Source: an uncultured Cellulophaga sp. | Lineage (GTDB): Bacteria; Bacteroidota; Bacteroidia; Flavobacteriales; Flavobacteriaceae | NCBI GenBank assembly: GCA_947496695.1 | Contig: CANMEI010000005.1 | Coordinates: 124,001 to 188,000, forward strand | Length of the DNA stretch: 64,000 nt | Direction: 5' to 3' | Shown here: positions 38,386 to 47,439 of the stretch, piece after piece | Numbering within the stretch: position 1 is the stretch's first letter | Layout: the number at the start of each line of letters is the position of its first letter | Notes under the pieces: generated by a model | Database searches by the model: none | What the model was told of the DNA's origin: nothing | What the model saw: only the letters and a program-made list of their open reading frames with translations | Translations under genes and position numbers: made by a program

Positions 38386-40167
38386 TTATTTTCTATATAA
38401 TGGAAAATAATCATTAGTAATATCAGCTGAATTAATTTTATAACTGTATTTATTGGCAAAAGTAACAAGTTTTTCATAAGCAGATTCATTCAATATTTTT
38501 CTGCCAGTATAATAAATAACATCATTAGTATTAGGAAAAAAACTTTTTTTATACTTATATAAACTATCTCCATTATTTCTTCCTCCTCCTAAAATATAAT
38601 TAGAATAGCCATTTTCTCGACCCCATTTAATTGCTTCCATTTTCAAGAAGTCATTTGGACGTAAATTAAAAAAAGCTGCATCTGTACCTCCTAAGAAAGA
38701 GAACATTGTATTTTTATTTAATAAGATTAGTTCTGTAGAGATCGCAACATCATCTTTATAAATAATAACTAAAGCTGTATTTTTAGGATTGGCAGCTATA
38801 AGTGTTTTAAAGTATTCTATTGAATAATAATAATTGTTTTCTGCATGATTTCTATCCATAGTTTTTATATAGATATCATGGAAAATTTCAATTATTGTTT
38901 CATCAATATTTTGATGAAATATTTTAGACTTTAAACCATTTGAAATAGCTTTTCTATAATTATTTCTGACTTTTGTTGTGAAAGTATTCCATTGTTCATC
39001 GGCATTTTCTAAAATATTTCCAATTACATTATTTAATGTAGGAGATAATTTTCCTGAATAATATTGATAGTTGCCTTCTAAATTAAACCTAATAAACTCA
39101 GAAATAACTTTGTGTTTAGTGTACCAATCATCTACCAAATGCCAAAAACAGTTAATTTTATCTTTATTTATCGTATTAATAAATAAAGGTCCACTATAGC
39201 CATAAAATGATGTTACATCAAAGTAGGTAGTATCCTTATTATTAATAATTATTTTTCTTAGAGAAAAAGGCATTATAGCAATAACTTTTTTTTCTTTTCT
39301 TAAAATAAAGTATTTTAATTTTTCAGTTTCACTATTTCTAACGTTAAATAACTCTGTTTTGTAAAAAATATCAAAACCTTCAAAGTTTTGTAAAAATGAT
39401 TTATATTTTAAAATATCTTCATTGGAATTTAAATCATAACAGTCTAGTTTGTATTGTAAAATGTTACTATTACATTTTGGAAAATGTTCATTTTTTGTAG
39501 ATATTTTTTTTTCTGATGAAGTTACTGAAGTTTTTTCAGGGACAAGACTAACTTTTTTATCATGAGTGTATTTTTTAATTACACCAGGATTCCCTACAAC
39601 TACAGCATAATCTGGAACGTCTTTTATTATTACAGCACCTGCTCCGATAATAGCCCATTTTCCTATAGTAATTCCTTGTATTATTGAAGCTCCTATACCA
39701 ATATGAGCACCCTCTTTTATTCTTACAAAACCAGCTACTGATGCATTTGGAGCAACATGAACGTAATCTTCAATTGTTATATCATGACCAATTACAGCTC
39801 CTGCATTTATAATACAATGTTTACCAATCGTAGTTTCAGCTTTTACAGAAGTATTAGCCATAATAACTGTTCCTTTATCTACAAATGAAAACTTTGAAAA
39901 GATACAAGTAGGGTGTATTAAGGTGGGGTAATTTACTTTTAGTTCTTCAGATATTTTTTTTCTTACCTTATTACTTCCAATAGAAATGTGGAAGTTATCT
40001 GAAAGTGAAAAAATTTTATTATTGATTTTTTTTACTTCATATCCTAAAATACTTTCTGTGGATGAATCATCAAATACAGCTTCAATTTCTAGGCCCAAGT
40101 CTGAAATAATCATATCAATAATAGCCTTTCCATGACCACCACCACCTAATAAATAAATATTTTTCAT
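38386..40167 (-). CDS. PglD-like sugar O/N-acetyltransferase fused to a FemAB/GNAT-like domain
   Basis: The 593-residue protein joins two enzymes. Residues 1-~205 are a PglD/NeuD-type acetyltransferase: a small Rossmann part (LLGGGGHGKAIIDMI) and a left-handed beta-helix with AGAVIGHDITIEDYVHVAP, where H128 corresponds to the catalytic histidine of PglD. After a linker (~206-240), residues ~240-593 are a FemAB-like domain with TSFYGYSGPL and LGGGRNNGDSLYKYKKSF, paralogous to the next gene. The PglD part would acetylate the 4-amino group of a UDP-4-amino-sugar. The fused part suggests a further acylation of the same sugar. The pglC-like gene lies 54 bases upstream. Confidence 0.88.
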   Translation of the reverse strand: MKNIYLLGGGGHGKAIIDMIISDLGLEIEAVFDDSSTESILGYEVKKINNKIFSLSDNFHISIGSNKVRKKISEELKVNYPTLIHPTCIFSKFSFVDKGTVIMANTSVKAETTIGKHCIINAGAVIGHDITIEDYVHVAPNASVAGFVRIKEGAHIGIGASIIQGITIGKWAIIGAGAVIIKDVPDYAVVVGNPGVIKKYTHDKKVSLVPEKTSVTSSEKKISTKNEHFPKCNSNILQYKLDCYDLNSNEDILKYKSFLQNFEGFDIFYKTELFNVRNSETEKLKYFILRKEKKVIAIMPFSLRKIIINNKDTTYFDVTSFYGYSGPLFINTINKDKINCFWHLVDDWYTKHKVISEFIRFNLEGNYQYYSGKLSPTLNNVIGNILENADEQWNTFTTKVRNNYRKAISNGLKSKIFHQNIDETIIEIFHDIYIKTMDRNHAENNYYYSIEYFKTLIAANPKNTALVIIYKDDVAISTELILLNKNTMFSFLGGTDAAFFNLRPNDFLKMEAIKWGRENGYSNYILGGGRNNGDSLYKYKKSFFPNTNDVIYYTGRKILNESAYEKLVTFANKYSYKINSADITNDYFPLYRK

Positions 40168-40221
40168 CTTAAAAATGAATTAAAGAATTACTATAGAAAT
40201 TAAATTAAGAAACTGCACTTA

Positions 40222-40830
40222 TTATAGCTTAGTACCAGTAAAAGTACTCATATTTAAATTTTCACCAGCATTAACACCTTCTCTAATTAATACTTTTTTT
40301 AAGGTTAGAAATAGTATTTTAATATCTAAAAAAAATGAGATGTTATTTACATACCAGACATCAAGCTCAAATTTTTTCTCCCATGAAATAGCATTTCTGC
40401 CATTTACCTGAGCCCATCCTGTTATGCCTGGTTTTACATTATGTCTTTTTGCTTGAGTCTCGTTATATAAAGGTAAATATTGTACTAATAAAGGCCTGGG
40501 GCCTATAAGGCTCATATCTCCTTTTAGAACATTTAATAATTGCGGAATTTCATCTAAGGAATATTTGCGTATAAAATTACCGAATTTAGTAACTCTTAAA
40601 TGAAAAGGTAAAAATTCTCCATTCTCATCTTTTTTATCATTCATAGATTTAAATTTTATTACTTTAAATATTTCCCCGTTTTTTCCAGGCCTAGGATGGA
40701 AGAAAAAAGGCTTTCCGTTATTGGTAAATAATAAAACTATTGCTACAAGAATAAAAAAAGGGGATAAGCATATAAACGCAATTAAAGCTATTACTAAATC
40801 TAAAATACGTTTAAAAAAATAGTTGTACAT
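40222..40830 (-). CDS. pglC: Undecaprenyl-phosphate phosphoglycosyl transferase, PglC-like
   Basis: A 202-residue small phosphoglycosyl transferase with a single N-terminal membrane segment (RILDLVIALIAFICLSPFF) and the soluble catalytic core: FKVIKFKSM, then RKYSLDEIPQLLNVLKGDMSLIGPRP in sequence, and KPGITGWAQVNGRN. These enzymes start repeat-unit synthesis by moving a phospho-sugar from a UDP-sugar to undecaprenyl phosphate. The adjacent PglD domain and the PglE/PglF genes at the right end point to di-N-acetylbacillosamine as its sugar; QuiNAc or FucNAc-type sugars remain possible. Confidence 0.9.
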   Translation of the reverse strand: MYNYFFKRILDLVIALIAFICLSPFFILVAIVLLFTNNGKPFFFHPRPGKNGEIFKVIKFKSMNDKKDENGEFLPFHLRVTKFGNFIRKYSLDEIPQLLNVLKGDMSLIGPRPLLVQYLPLYNETQAKRHNVKPGITGWAQVNGRNAISWEKKFELDVWYVNNISFFLDIKILFLTLKKVLIREGVNAGENLNMSTFTGTKL

Positions 40831-40852
40831 GTTTTTTTTTGTTTATTGAGAT

Positions 40853-41908
40853 TTATTCTTTCCAAGAATTAATTTTATGAGCAATATATTCCATGGTTTT
40901 AATATTATACCTATAGTCAATATGAATATTAAGTAAGTATTTGTATTCTTTTTCTAAATTATTCCCAGGCCATAGTTCCGATGGAAATATATTATTCTTA
41001 ATTAAATGTGATTTTAAACTCACAAAAGAAACTCTATTTTTAAAAATTAATTCTAAACCAAATGTTATGTGTTCACTATTTTGAATGATCTTAAATTTAG
41101 AGTTTTTAGCAATTTTATTTATTATAGTATTAAAATTTTCTTTTTTAATACTATTGTAGTCTTTATAAAGATACTTAGCAATAAAGTCATAATGTAATTT
41201 ATGTACTTGAATAATTTTATATTGTGTATGTAAAAATTGCTCTGTTTCTCCTATAATTGTCAAATAGTTTTTATTATTCTCTTTAGGTTTTGAAATATAC
41301 TCATGCTTTAAAGTCATTGCATGATTTATTTTATCCCAAATTTTTATAAAACTTTCATCAGTACTACTTTTAATTCTGAAGGATATTTTTTCGCCATTTG
41401 GTTTCCATAAAATTCCTCCTAGTGGTATTGGTAAAGTTTTTCTTAATGACGCAAAACAAAAATCAGCATTACTATTTATACAGGGTTTACTTAACCAACC
41501 ATGTGAGTGATCTTCAATATATATAGCTCGTTTTTTTGTATTTGGAATTTGATATTCATAAACACCCCAAAAATTGTTAAGCATTACAATATCTTCATTA
41601 GAAGTAAAACTTTCTATATCTACTGGTTCATTTACGTTAAATGGATCAATAGCATAGGTTTTTATATTATTGAAATTTACTTTAAGCCAACTTGTTACAT
41701 GTTGGCAATAATAGTCTGGTAACCATATATGTCTAATCGTATTTTCTTCAAGAAGCTTTGTTAATAATTGCTTTATAGCATGCCTGCCAGTGTAAAATAT
41801 TTCGAAGTTTTTTATTGATTCAATATCAGTCGATTTTTTCAAAATATTAGAATCTGTTTTTGGAAAAAAAGACCCTAAACCAACACTGTTAATTTCTTCT
41901 TTTAACAT
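40853..41908 (-). CDS. Divergent DegT/DnrJ/EryC1-like PLP-fold protein
   Basis: A 351-residue protein without strong overall similarity that I can name. Local features suggest a fold-type I PLP enzyme of the DegT group: FYTGRHAIKQLL near residue 40, IWLPDYYCQHV, an acidic IEDHSHGWLS with D133 in the ring-nitrogen position, and FASLRKTLPIPLGG with K157 in the Schiff-base position. It lies between the pglC-like gene and the WbuB-like glycosyltransferase gene, so it probably aminates or otherwise modifies a nucleotide sugar of the repeat unit. Function is inferred, not sure. Confidence 0.55.
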   Translation of the reverse strand: MLKEEINSVGLGSFFPKTDSNILKKSTDIESIKNFEIFYTGRHAIKQLLTKLLEENTIRHIWLPDYYCQHVTSWLKVNFNNIKTYAIDPFNVNEPVDIESFTSNEDIVMLNNFWGVYEYQIPNTKKRAIYIEDHSHGWLSKPCINSNADFCFASLRKTLPIPLGGILWKPNGEKISFRIKSSTDESFIKIWDKINHAMTLKHEYISKPKENNKNYLTIIGETEQFLHTQYKIIQVHKLHYDFIAKYLYKDYNSIKKENFNTIINKIAKNSKFKIIQNSEHITFGLELIFKNRVSFVSLKSHLIKNNIFPSELWPGNNLEKEYKYLLNIHIDYRYNIKTMEYIAHKINSWKE

Positions 41909-41933
41909 GAATGATTATTAGTTAAGTATAAGA

Positions 41934-43130
41934 TTAAGAAATTATATTATTAATTGTTTTATAAGCTTTGTCTGGCAGTAAGTATTCTTCCATGTATTTA
42001 TATCCGTTTTCACCCATTTGAGTTCTTAACTCATTATTTTTGTAAAGTAGGAGTAGTTTTTCTTTTAAAACTATATTATTGCCTGCTTCAGCCCAATATC
42101 CTGCGTTAATATCTTCTAGTATTATGCCAAAATCTGTATTTACATCTACAGAGGCCAAAACAGGTTTTTTATTTCCGAAATATGATAAAACCTTTGAAGG
42201 AAAATTAGGTATGGTAAACTCTTCACTTAACGATATTAACCCAACATCAGATAAACGTAATAAATTATTATATTCCGTCTTAGGAATTTTATCTTCTAAA
42301 ATTACATTGGTTAACTTTTCTTTCAGAACAAGTTCTGTTAACATTTGTTTTTCTGTTCCAGTACCAATAATAAAGAATACTATTTCGGGTAGGTCTTGGC
42401 ATATTTTAGCTAGAGCTACTATATTTTCCATTTTTTGAGGTTTGCCAATATTACCTCCAAATATGACAATAAATTTATTGTCAAGATTGTATTTTTTTAA
42501 GAGTTCTGTTGACTTTTTTTCACCTTTATAATTTGGTAAATTTTCCCAATTTGGTAAAAGATGTAATTTTGAATGCTCAATTTCAGTATTATGCTTTTTT
42601 ATATATTCAACATTTGCAGGAGACATACATCCTATATAATCTGATATTTTGTATAATTCAATTTCTTTTTTTCTAAAAAACGAATGAATTACTCCAGTCC
42701 CATTTATCATTTTTAAGTCTACAGCATTTTGAGGAAAAATATCTCTTAAAATTAAATACAATTTTGCATTTGCTTTTTTCTTTATCCAGTTAGCAGTTGC
42801 TGTAAGCGTAATAGGAGGCGTGGGCATTAATATTAAATCAAAATCTAAAGTAATATTATTAGTTTTTAATGCTTTTTTGTATTGTCTAGATAATAAAATA
42901 TTAGCGAGCCCTTTTTTTATTATACCAACATTAAATAAAGGTAATGTAGCAACACGTAATACTTTTACGCCCCCTTCTAATCTTAAACCTGTGTCGTTTG
43001 AATTTTCGGCAGGAGCAAGCACTAAAACATCATGTCCGTTATTATGAAACTCATGTATTAAATCTGTATACAAATTGGTATACTTTGCTACATCTGGAAA
43101 ACCTAAAGCAAGAAAAATTATTTTTTTCAT
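41934..43130 (-). CDS. Glycosyltransferase family 4, WbuB-like (FucNAc transferase candidate)
   Basis: A 398-residue GT4 enzyme. The N-terminal domain has LALGFPDVAKYTNLYTDLIHEF and LILRDIFPQNAVDL, the latter typical of WbuB-type transferases; the C-terminal donor domain has IVIFGGNIGKPQKMENI and NFPSKVLSYFGNKKPVLA. It directly follows the UDP-FucNAc synthesis genes (4 bases from the 2-epimerase gene), as wbuB follows fnlABC in other bacteria. Transfer of L-FucNAc is therefore the best guess. Confidence 0.85.
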   Translation of the reverse strand: MKKIIFLALGFPDVAKYTNLYTDLIHEFHNNGHDVLVLAPAENSNDTGLRLEGGVKVLRVATLPLFNVGIIKKGLANILLSRQYKKALKTNNITLDFDLILMPTPPITLTATANWIKKKANAKLYLILRDIFPQNAVDLKMINGTGVIHSFFRKKEIELYKISDYIGCMSPANVEYIKKHNTEIEHSKLHLLPNWENLPNYKGEKKSTELLKKYNLDNKFIVIFGGNIGKPQKMENIVALAKICQDLPEIVFFIIGTGTEKQMLTELVLKEKLTNVILEDKIPKTEYNNLLRLSDVGLISLSEEFTIPNFPSKVLSYFGNKKPVLASVDVNTDFGIILEDINAGYWAEAGNNIVLKEKLLLLYKNNELRTQMGENGYKYMEEYLLPDKAYKTINNIIS

Positions 43131-43134
43131 AGTA

Positions 43135-44268
43135 TTATTTTGACCAAACTACTCTGTTTACATAGTCAACGTATGATAAAATTATACGAACTACTTTTTC
43201 ACTTACATTTGGCATAGAATAATCAGCAACAGGTCTAAAATTTCGTTCAGGATTTGTTTTTTGAGCATTTAAAGCAACAAGCCCTTGTAAAATTCTCTCA
43301 GGATTTAAACCAACCATTATTGCACTAGTTTCTTCCATAGCCTCAGGTCTTTCATGAGCATCGCGTATGTTTAATGCCTTAAAATTTAATATAGAAGATT
43401 CTTCTGATATTGTTCCGCTATCTGATAACACAGCAAATGAATGTAATTGTAATGCGTTATAATCAGAAAAACCTAAGGGTTTTAAAAATTGTATGTTTTT
43501 ATGTACTTCTAATTTTTTAGCATCTAACATATTCCTTGTTCTAGGGTGTGTAGATACAATAATTGGGTAATCGTATTTTTCGGCTATAGCGTTTAATGAT
43601 GTAATTAAACCTTCAAAATTTTTAGGGTTACTAATATTTTCTTCTCTGTGTGAGCTTACAACAAAATATTCCCCTTTTTTTAAACTTAATTTATCTAAAA
43701 CATTTGAAGCATCAATTTTCGCCTTATATTTCATAAGAACTTCAAACATTGGGCTTCCTGTTTTTATGATTCTATCAGCAGGTAGGCCTTCTTTTAGTAA
43801 ATATTCTCTAGCTATATCACTGTACGTTAAGTTTACATCAGCAACGTGATCAACTATTTTTCTATTTGTTTCTTCAGGAACACGTTGGTCAAAACAACGG
43901 TTACCTGCTTCCATATGAAATATTGGAATTTTTCTTTTCTTTGCAGGAATTGCACATAAGCATGAATTAGTATCACCTAATACCAAAAATGCATCTGGGT
44001 TAACCTCTTCTAAAATAGGATCTATTTTTATAATGATATTCCCTATAGTTTCAGTAGCATTAGTACCTGCGGCATTTAAAAAGTAATCAGGTTTTTTTAT
44101 TCCTAAATCTTCAAAAAATATTTCATTTAATTCATAGTCATAGTTTTGACCTGTATGAACTAAAGTATGATCAATGGCTTCGTTATTTTCTAAAGCTGTT
44201 AATACACATGCTAAACGTATTATTTCAGGTCTTGTGCCAACAACGGTAACTACTTTTAATTTTTTCAT
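43135..44268 (-). CDS. fnlC: UDP-sugar 2-epimerase of the FucNAc pathway (FnlC/WbjD-type)
   Basis: A 377-residue non-hydrolysing UDP-HexNAc 2-epimerase. Motifs are VVGTRPEIIRLACV, HTGQNYDYELNEIFF, LGDTNSCL, HMEAGNRCFDQRVPEETNR and SDSGTISEESSI. The NRCFDQRVPEE form and the neighbours (CapF- and FnlA-like) indicate the last step to UDP-N-acetyl-L-fucosamine, rather than ManNAc formation by WecB. Confidence 0.9.
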   Translation of the reverse strand: MKKLKVVTVVGTRPEIIRLACVLTALENNEAIDHTLVHTGQNYDYELNEIFFEDLGIKKPDYFLNAAGTNATETIGNIIIKIDPILEEVNPDAFLVLGDTNSCLCAIPAKKRKIPIFHMEAGNRCFDQRVPEETNRKIVDHVADVNLTYSDIAREYLLKEGLPADRIIKTGSPMFEVLMKYKAKIDASNVLDKLSLKKGEYFVVSSHREENISNPKNFEGLITSLNAIAEKYDYPIIVSTHPRTRNMLDAKKLEVHKNIQFLKPLGFSDYNALQLHSFAVLSDSGTISEESSILNFKALNIRDAHERPEAMEETSAIMVGLNPERILQGLVALNAQKTNPERNFRPVADYSMPNVSEKVVRIILSYVDYVNRVVWSK

Positions 44269-44313
44269 CTTTTTTGGATGTATATTTTTTAGATTATTTA
44301 AATCTCAAATTTT

Positions 44314-45447
44314 TTAAACGTTTTCAAAATAAGTATCAGCGTCTTCTGGATTATAAGGTTCGTTAATCCAAAAGAGTGTGATTAATTCTTGATCACCAAT
44401 ATTCTTAATGTTGTGTGTATACCAAATAGGCATATCAACATAGGCAGGTTCATTACCATCTAAATAGTAATCAATTACCTCATTAGTTCCAATTTTTCGC
44501 AATTGAATTAAAGCTTTTCCGCTAATTACAGCAAAACGTTCTGCTTTACGTGTGTGAAAGTGGTTACCTCTAGTTATACCTGGTACTGTTGTAGAAAAAG
44601 AAAATTGACCACTTGTTTGAGTACGAGCAATTTCAACAAAACTTCCTCTAGGGTCGGTATGTTTTGTGAATTTTACAGGGTAATGAGTTTGTGGTACATA
44701 ACACCTGAAAGTATTGAACAAAGCTTTTTCAAAAGGCAATTCGAGTGTTGGAAAAATACCATTTTCCATATAATCAGTTTTATAGCTTTTTAATAAAGCT
44801 AGAATTTCTGAAACCTTTTTAAAATGATTAGGTTTTATATCTAGTTTATTACTGTTGTTAGAAATACTATCAACTTTTTCAGAACCTTTAATTATATTTA
44901 TAAATATCGCTATTAATTCATTTATATAAATTAATCCTACTTCAGAGTCATTAATTACCGTTGGTTTTTCGCCATGTGCTATTTTATGACAGAAAGTAGC
45001 AACTACAGAATTGTAATTAGGTTTTCCGAAAGGACCAAAGATATTTGGTATTGTTAAGGAAGTAAATTTTGCATTATTATTGTCTGCCCAAGCAATAAAT
45101 TTTTCTTTTCCTTCTTTTTTTGACTTTCCATAAAGGTTGTCGTTAACCTCTTGTGAAGAGGAAGAAAAAATAATATGTGGAGTTGCTTTTTGAGTTTCAC
45201 AAGAAGAAATTAACTTTTCTACCAATGCAATGTTGGTATTGTAAATTACATTAGCATCTTCATGACGGTTCATGGCAGCCAAATGTATAATTGCATCACA
45301 TGATTTCACAAAATTATCGAGTTTACTAGTGTCTTTAAAAAAAGACCGATTAAACTCAATTAATTCTATTGATTCGTCTAATGATAAGGTTGTATATAAA
45401 TGGTATCCAACAAAACCTGCTTGGCCTGTTATTCCTACTTTTTTCAT
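44314..45447 (-). CDS. fnlB: CapF/WbjC-type reductase-epimerase of the FucNAc pathway
   Basis: A 377-residue bifunctional enzyme. Residues 1-~245 are a short-chain dehydrogenase (VGITGQAGFVGYHL; AIIHLAAMNR; YGKSKKEGKEKF). Residues ~260-375 are a cupin (GITRGNHFHTRKAERFAVISG) that carries the C-3 epimerase activity in CapF. Together they turn the FnlA product into UDP-2-acetamido-2,6-dideoxy-L-talose, the FnlC substrate. It sits between a small RmlC-like cupin gene and fnlC. Confidence 0.92.
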   Translation of the reverse strand: MKKVGITGQAGFVGYHLYTTLSLDESIELIEFNRSFFKDTSKLDNFVKSCDAIIHLAAMNRHEDANVIYNTNIALVEKLISSCETQKATPHIIFSSSSQEVNDNLYGKSKKEGKEKFIAWADNNNAKFTSLTIPNIFGPFGKPNYNSVVATFCHKIAHGEKPTVINDSEVGLIYINELIAIFINIIKGSEKVDSISNNSNKLDIKPNHFKKVSEILALLKSYKTDYMENGIFPTLELPFEKALFNTFRCYVPQTHYPVKFTKHTDPRGSFVEIARTQTSGQFSFSTTVPGITRGNHFHTRKAERFAVISGKALIQLRKIGTNEVIDYYLDGNEPAYVDMPIWYTHNIKNIGDQELITLFWINEPYNPEDADTYFENV

Positions 45448-45450
45448 TTA

Positions 45451-45885
45451 TTAATTTTTATGCCAATCGGCGTGGTATTCGTTTATATCAAATCTAAAGT
45501 CATCTTTAATTGATGCGGCTACTGATACATCTGAATATACTGTAAGTTTAGAATCTTCAATACTAGATTTAAAGCCAGAAGCAAAACCTCCTGGGACTTC
45601 TAAAATAGTAGGAGTAGAGCTATCAAGTACATGATGTTCTACTTTTATATCAGGCCTTAATTGTCCATTAGTATCCAAAGCAATTAAATATAGGGTAAAA
45701 GCTCCTTTAGAGCAGTAAAACCATTTAGTTTCTTTTAAATGACCTTGCCAAGCTCTAATAATAGATGTATTACTTGGGTTTATTTCGTAAAAGCGTTTAA
45801 TACGCTCCATTGAAAAATCATTAAAAAAAACAAGTTTTCCTCTTTCATCACTATGTATGCTTCCTTTAGTTTCACTACTATGCAT
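45451..45885 (-). CDS. RmlC-like cupin sugar epimerase/isomerase
   Basis: A 144-residue cupin related to dTDP-4-dehydrorhamnose 3,5-epimerases and WxcM/FdtA-like sugar isomerases: GSIHSDERGKLVFF, IIRAWQGHLKETKWFYCSKGAFTLYL across the barrel, and EVPGGFASGFKS. It is wedged between the fnlA and fnlB homologues (2 and 3 bases away), so it most likely acts on an intermediate of the same sugar or assists the 3-epimerisation. The exact reaction is unknown. Confidence 0.75.
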   Translation of the reverse strand: MHSSETKGSIHSDERGKLVFFNDFSMERIKRFYEINPSNTSIIRAWQGHLKETKWFYCSKGAFTLYLIALDTNGQLRPDIKVEHHVLDSSTPTILEVPGGFASGFKSSIEDSKLTVYSDVSVAASIKDDFRFDINEYHADWHKN

Positions 45886-45887
45886 GA

Positions 45888-46892
45888 CTATAGGTTCTCT
45901 TTGATAAACTCTAAATTTAGTAAGGTTTCTTCAAGTTCATCTTGAGTTAATTGTGTTGTATTGTGAGAATGATAATCTTCAATTTTGCTAATGTCAGTTT
46001 CTCCTTCCGAAAAATATCTGCTGTAATTTAAATCTCTATTATCTGCTGGAATTCTATAAAACTCACCCATATCTTCAGCCTTTTGCATCTCTTCACGAGT
46101 ACAAAGTGTTTCGTATAACTTTTCTCCATGTCGAGTACCAATAACTTTAATTTCATTTTTAGCTTTGTAAATACCTTTTAAAGCTTCAGCCAACTCGCCA
46201 ATAGTACTTGCAGGAGCTTTATTAACAAATAAATCTCCTTGGTTACCATTGGTAAAAGCAAAAATCACTAAATCTACAGCGTCTTCTAATGACATTAAAA
46301 AACGTGTCATATTCGGATCAGTAATAGTAAGTGGCGCGTTTTCTTTAATTTGTTTTACAAATAACGGAATTACAGAACCTCTTGATGCCATTACATTACC
46401 ATACCTTGTTAAGCAAACAATAGTACTGTCATTTGGTATATTTCTTGAAGCGGCAACAGCAACTTTTTCCATCAAAGCTTTACTAATACCCATTGCATTA
46501 ATAGGGTAAGCAGCTTTATCTGTACTTAAGCAAATTATTCTTTTTACATTATTTGCTACAGCAGCATCAATAGTATTTTGAGTGCCAAATACATTAGTTT
46601 TTGTAGCTTCTAAAGGGAAAAATTCACAAGATGGTACTTGTTTTAAAGCGGCTGCATGAAAAACATAATCAACACCTTTCATTGCTCTATTAATACTATC
46701 AAAATCTCTGACGTCACCAATATAGAATTTTATTTTTTCATTCTTTAAACTGTTACGCATGTCATCTTGTTTTTTCTCATCACGAGAAAAAATGCGTATT
46801 TCTTTAATATCAGTTTCTAAAAATCGGTTTAAAACAGCGTTACCAAATGATCCTGTTCCGCCAGTAATGAGTAGTGTTTTATCTTTAAACAT
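45888..46892 (-). CDS. fnlA: UDP-GlcNAc 4,6-dehydratase/5-epimerase (FnlA/CapE/WbjB-type)
   Basis: First enzyme of UDP-L-FucNAc synthesis. The Rossmann protein has LLITGGTGSFGNAVL, IRIFSRDEKKQDDMR, HAAALKQVPSCEFFP and the catalytic STDKAAYPINAMGISK. The frame is open further upstream to 46943, but the ATG at 46892 gives the family's normal start (MFKDKTLLITGG) and avoids overlapping the preceding acyltransferase gene, which ends at 46894. The C-terminal extension of ~60 residues past the SDR core is normal for the CapE branch. Confidence 0.93.
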   Translation of the reverse strand: MFKDKTLLITGGTGSFGNAVLNRFLETDIKEIRIFSRDEKKQDDMRNSLKNEKIKFYIGDVRDFDSINRAMKGVDYVFHAAALKQVPSCEFFPLEATKTNVFGTQNTIDAAVANNVKRIICLSTDKAAYPINAMGISKALMEKVAVAASRNIPNDSTIVCLTRYGNVMASRGSVIPLFVKQIKENAPLTITDPNMTRFLMSLEDAVDLVIFAFTNGNQGDLFVNKAPASTIGELAEALKGIYKAKNEIKVIGTRHGEKLYETLCTREEMQKAEDMGEFYRIPADNRDLNYSRYFSEGETDISKIEDYHSHNTTQLTQDELEETLLNLEFIKENL

Positions 46893-46893
46893 G

Positions 46894-47439
46894 TTAGTGT
46901 TTTTTGTTTTCTGTAAAATTAACTTCAATTTTTGTTTTTTCAAGCATTTTTTTGTGGAGTGCTATTTCTTCTTCGTTGAAACGCATCCTTATTAATTTAG
47001 CAGGGTTGCCTCCATAAATTCCATAAGGTTCAATATTTTTTGTAACTATAGCACCGGCAGCTATAATAGCGCCATTCCCTATTGTTAATCCTGCCATAAG
47101 ACATACATTGGCACCTATCCAAACATCATCACCAATATTTGTTATTGGCATTTTAGGTCTGCCAGAAAAAATTATAGGAGAATTAGGATTGTCAAATATA
47201 TGGTCTCCGCCAAGTATTGAAACATTAGGTGCAAGCATAGTGTATTTACCTAGCGTTACTTTCGGAGGAATAATACAATTAGCTCCTATGTAAGCAAATT
47301 CATGTGCTACAAGATCTTTAGAAATAGACCCTTTTCCTCCCATGTAAAAGGTTTTGTGAACTTTTTTTAAACCAAATTTTTTTCTATACCAGAACATTTT
47401 TAAAGTTCTATAGAGGTGTCTTATTGAAAACTTTGTCAT
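46894..47439 (-). CDS. Left-handed beta-helix O-acetyltransferase (CatB/WcaF-like)
   Basis: A 181-residue hexapeptide-repeat acyltransferase. Repeats run from about residue 30 to 160, with GDDVWIGANVCLMAGLTIGNGAIIAAGAIVTKN in short blocks and [16 protein letters not shown] near the end. Such enzymes transfer acetyl from acetyl-CoA to sugar hydroxyls in LPS and capsule synthesis. It overlaps the stop codon of the upstream glycosyltransferase gene by one base and lies 1 base before fnlA. Confidence 0.88.
   Translation of the reverse strand: MTKFSIRHLYRTLKMFWYRKKFGLKKVHKTFYMGGKGSISKDLVAHEFAYIGANCIIPPKVTLGKYTMLAPNVSILGGDHIFDNPNSPIIFSGRPKMPITNIGDDVWIGANVCLMAGLTIGNGAIIAAGAIVTKNIEPYGIYGGNPAKLIRMRFNEEEIALHKKMLEKTKIEVNFTENKKH

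Noticed and set aside
46893..46943. Upstream extension of the FnlA-like gene
   Set aside because: It would overlap the preceding acetyltransferase gene and adds lysine-rich residues before the Rossmann start; the ATG at 46892 is the natural start.
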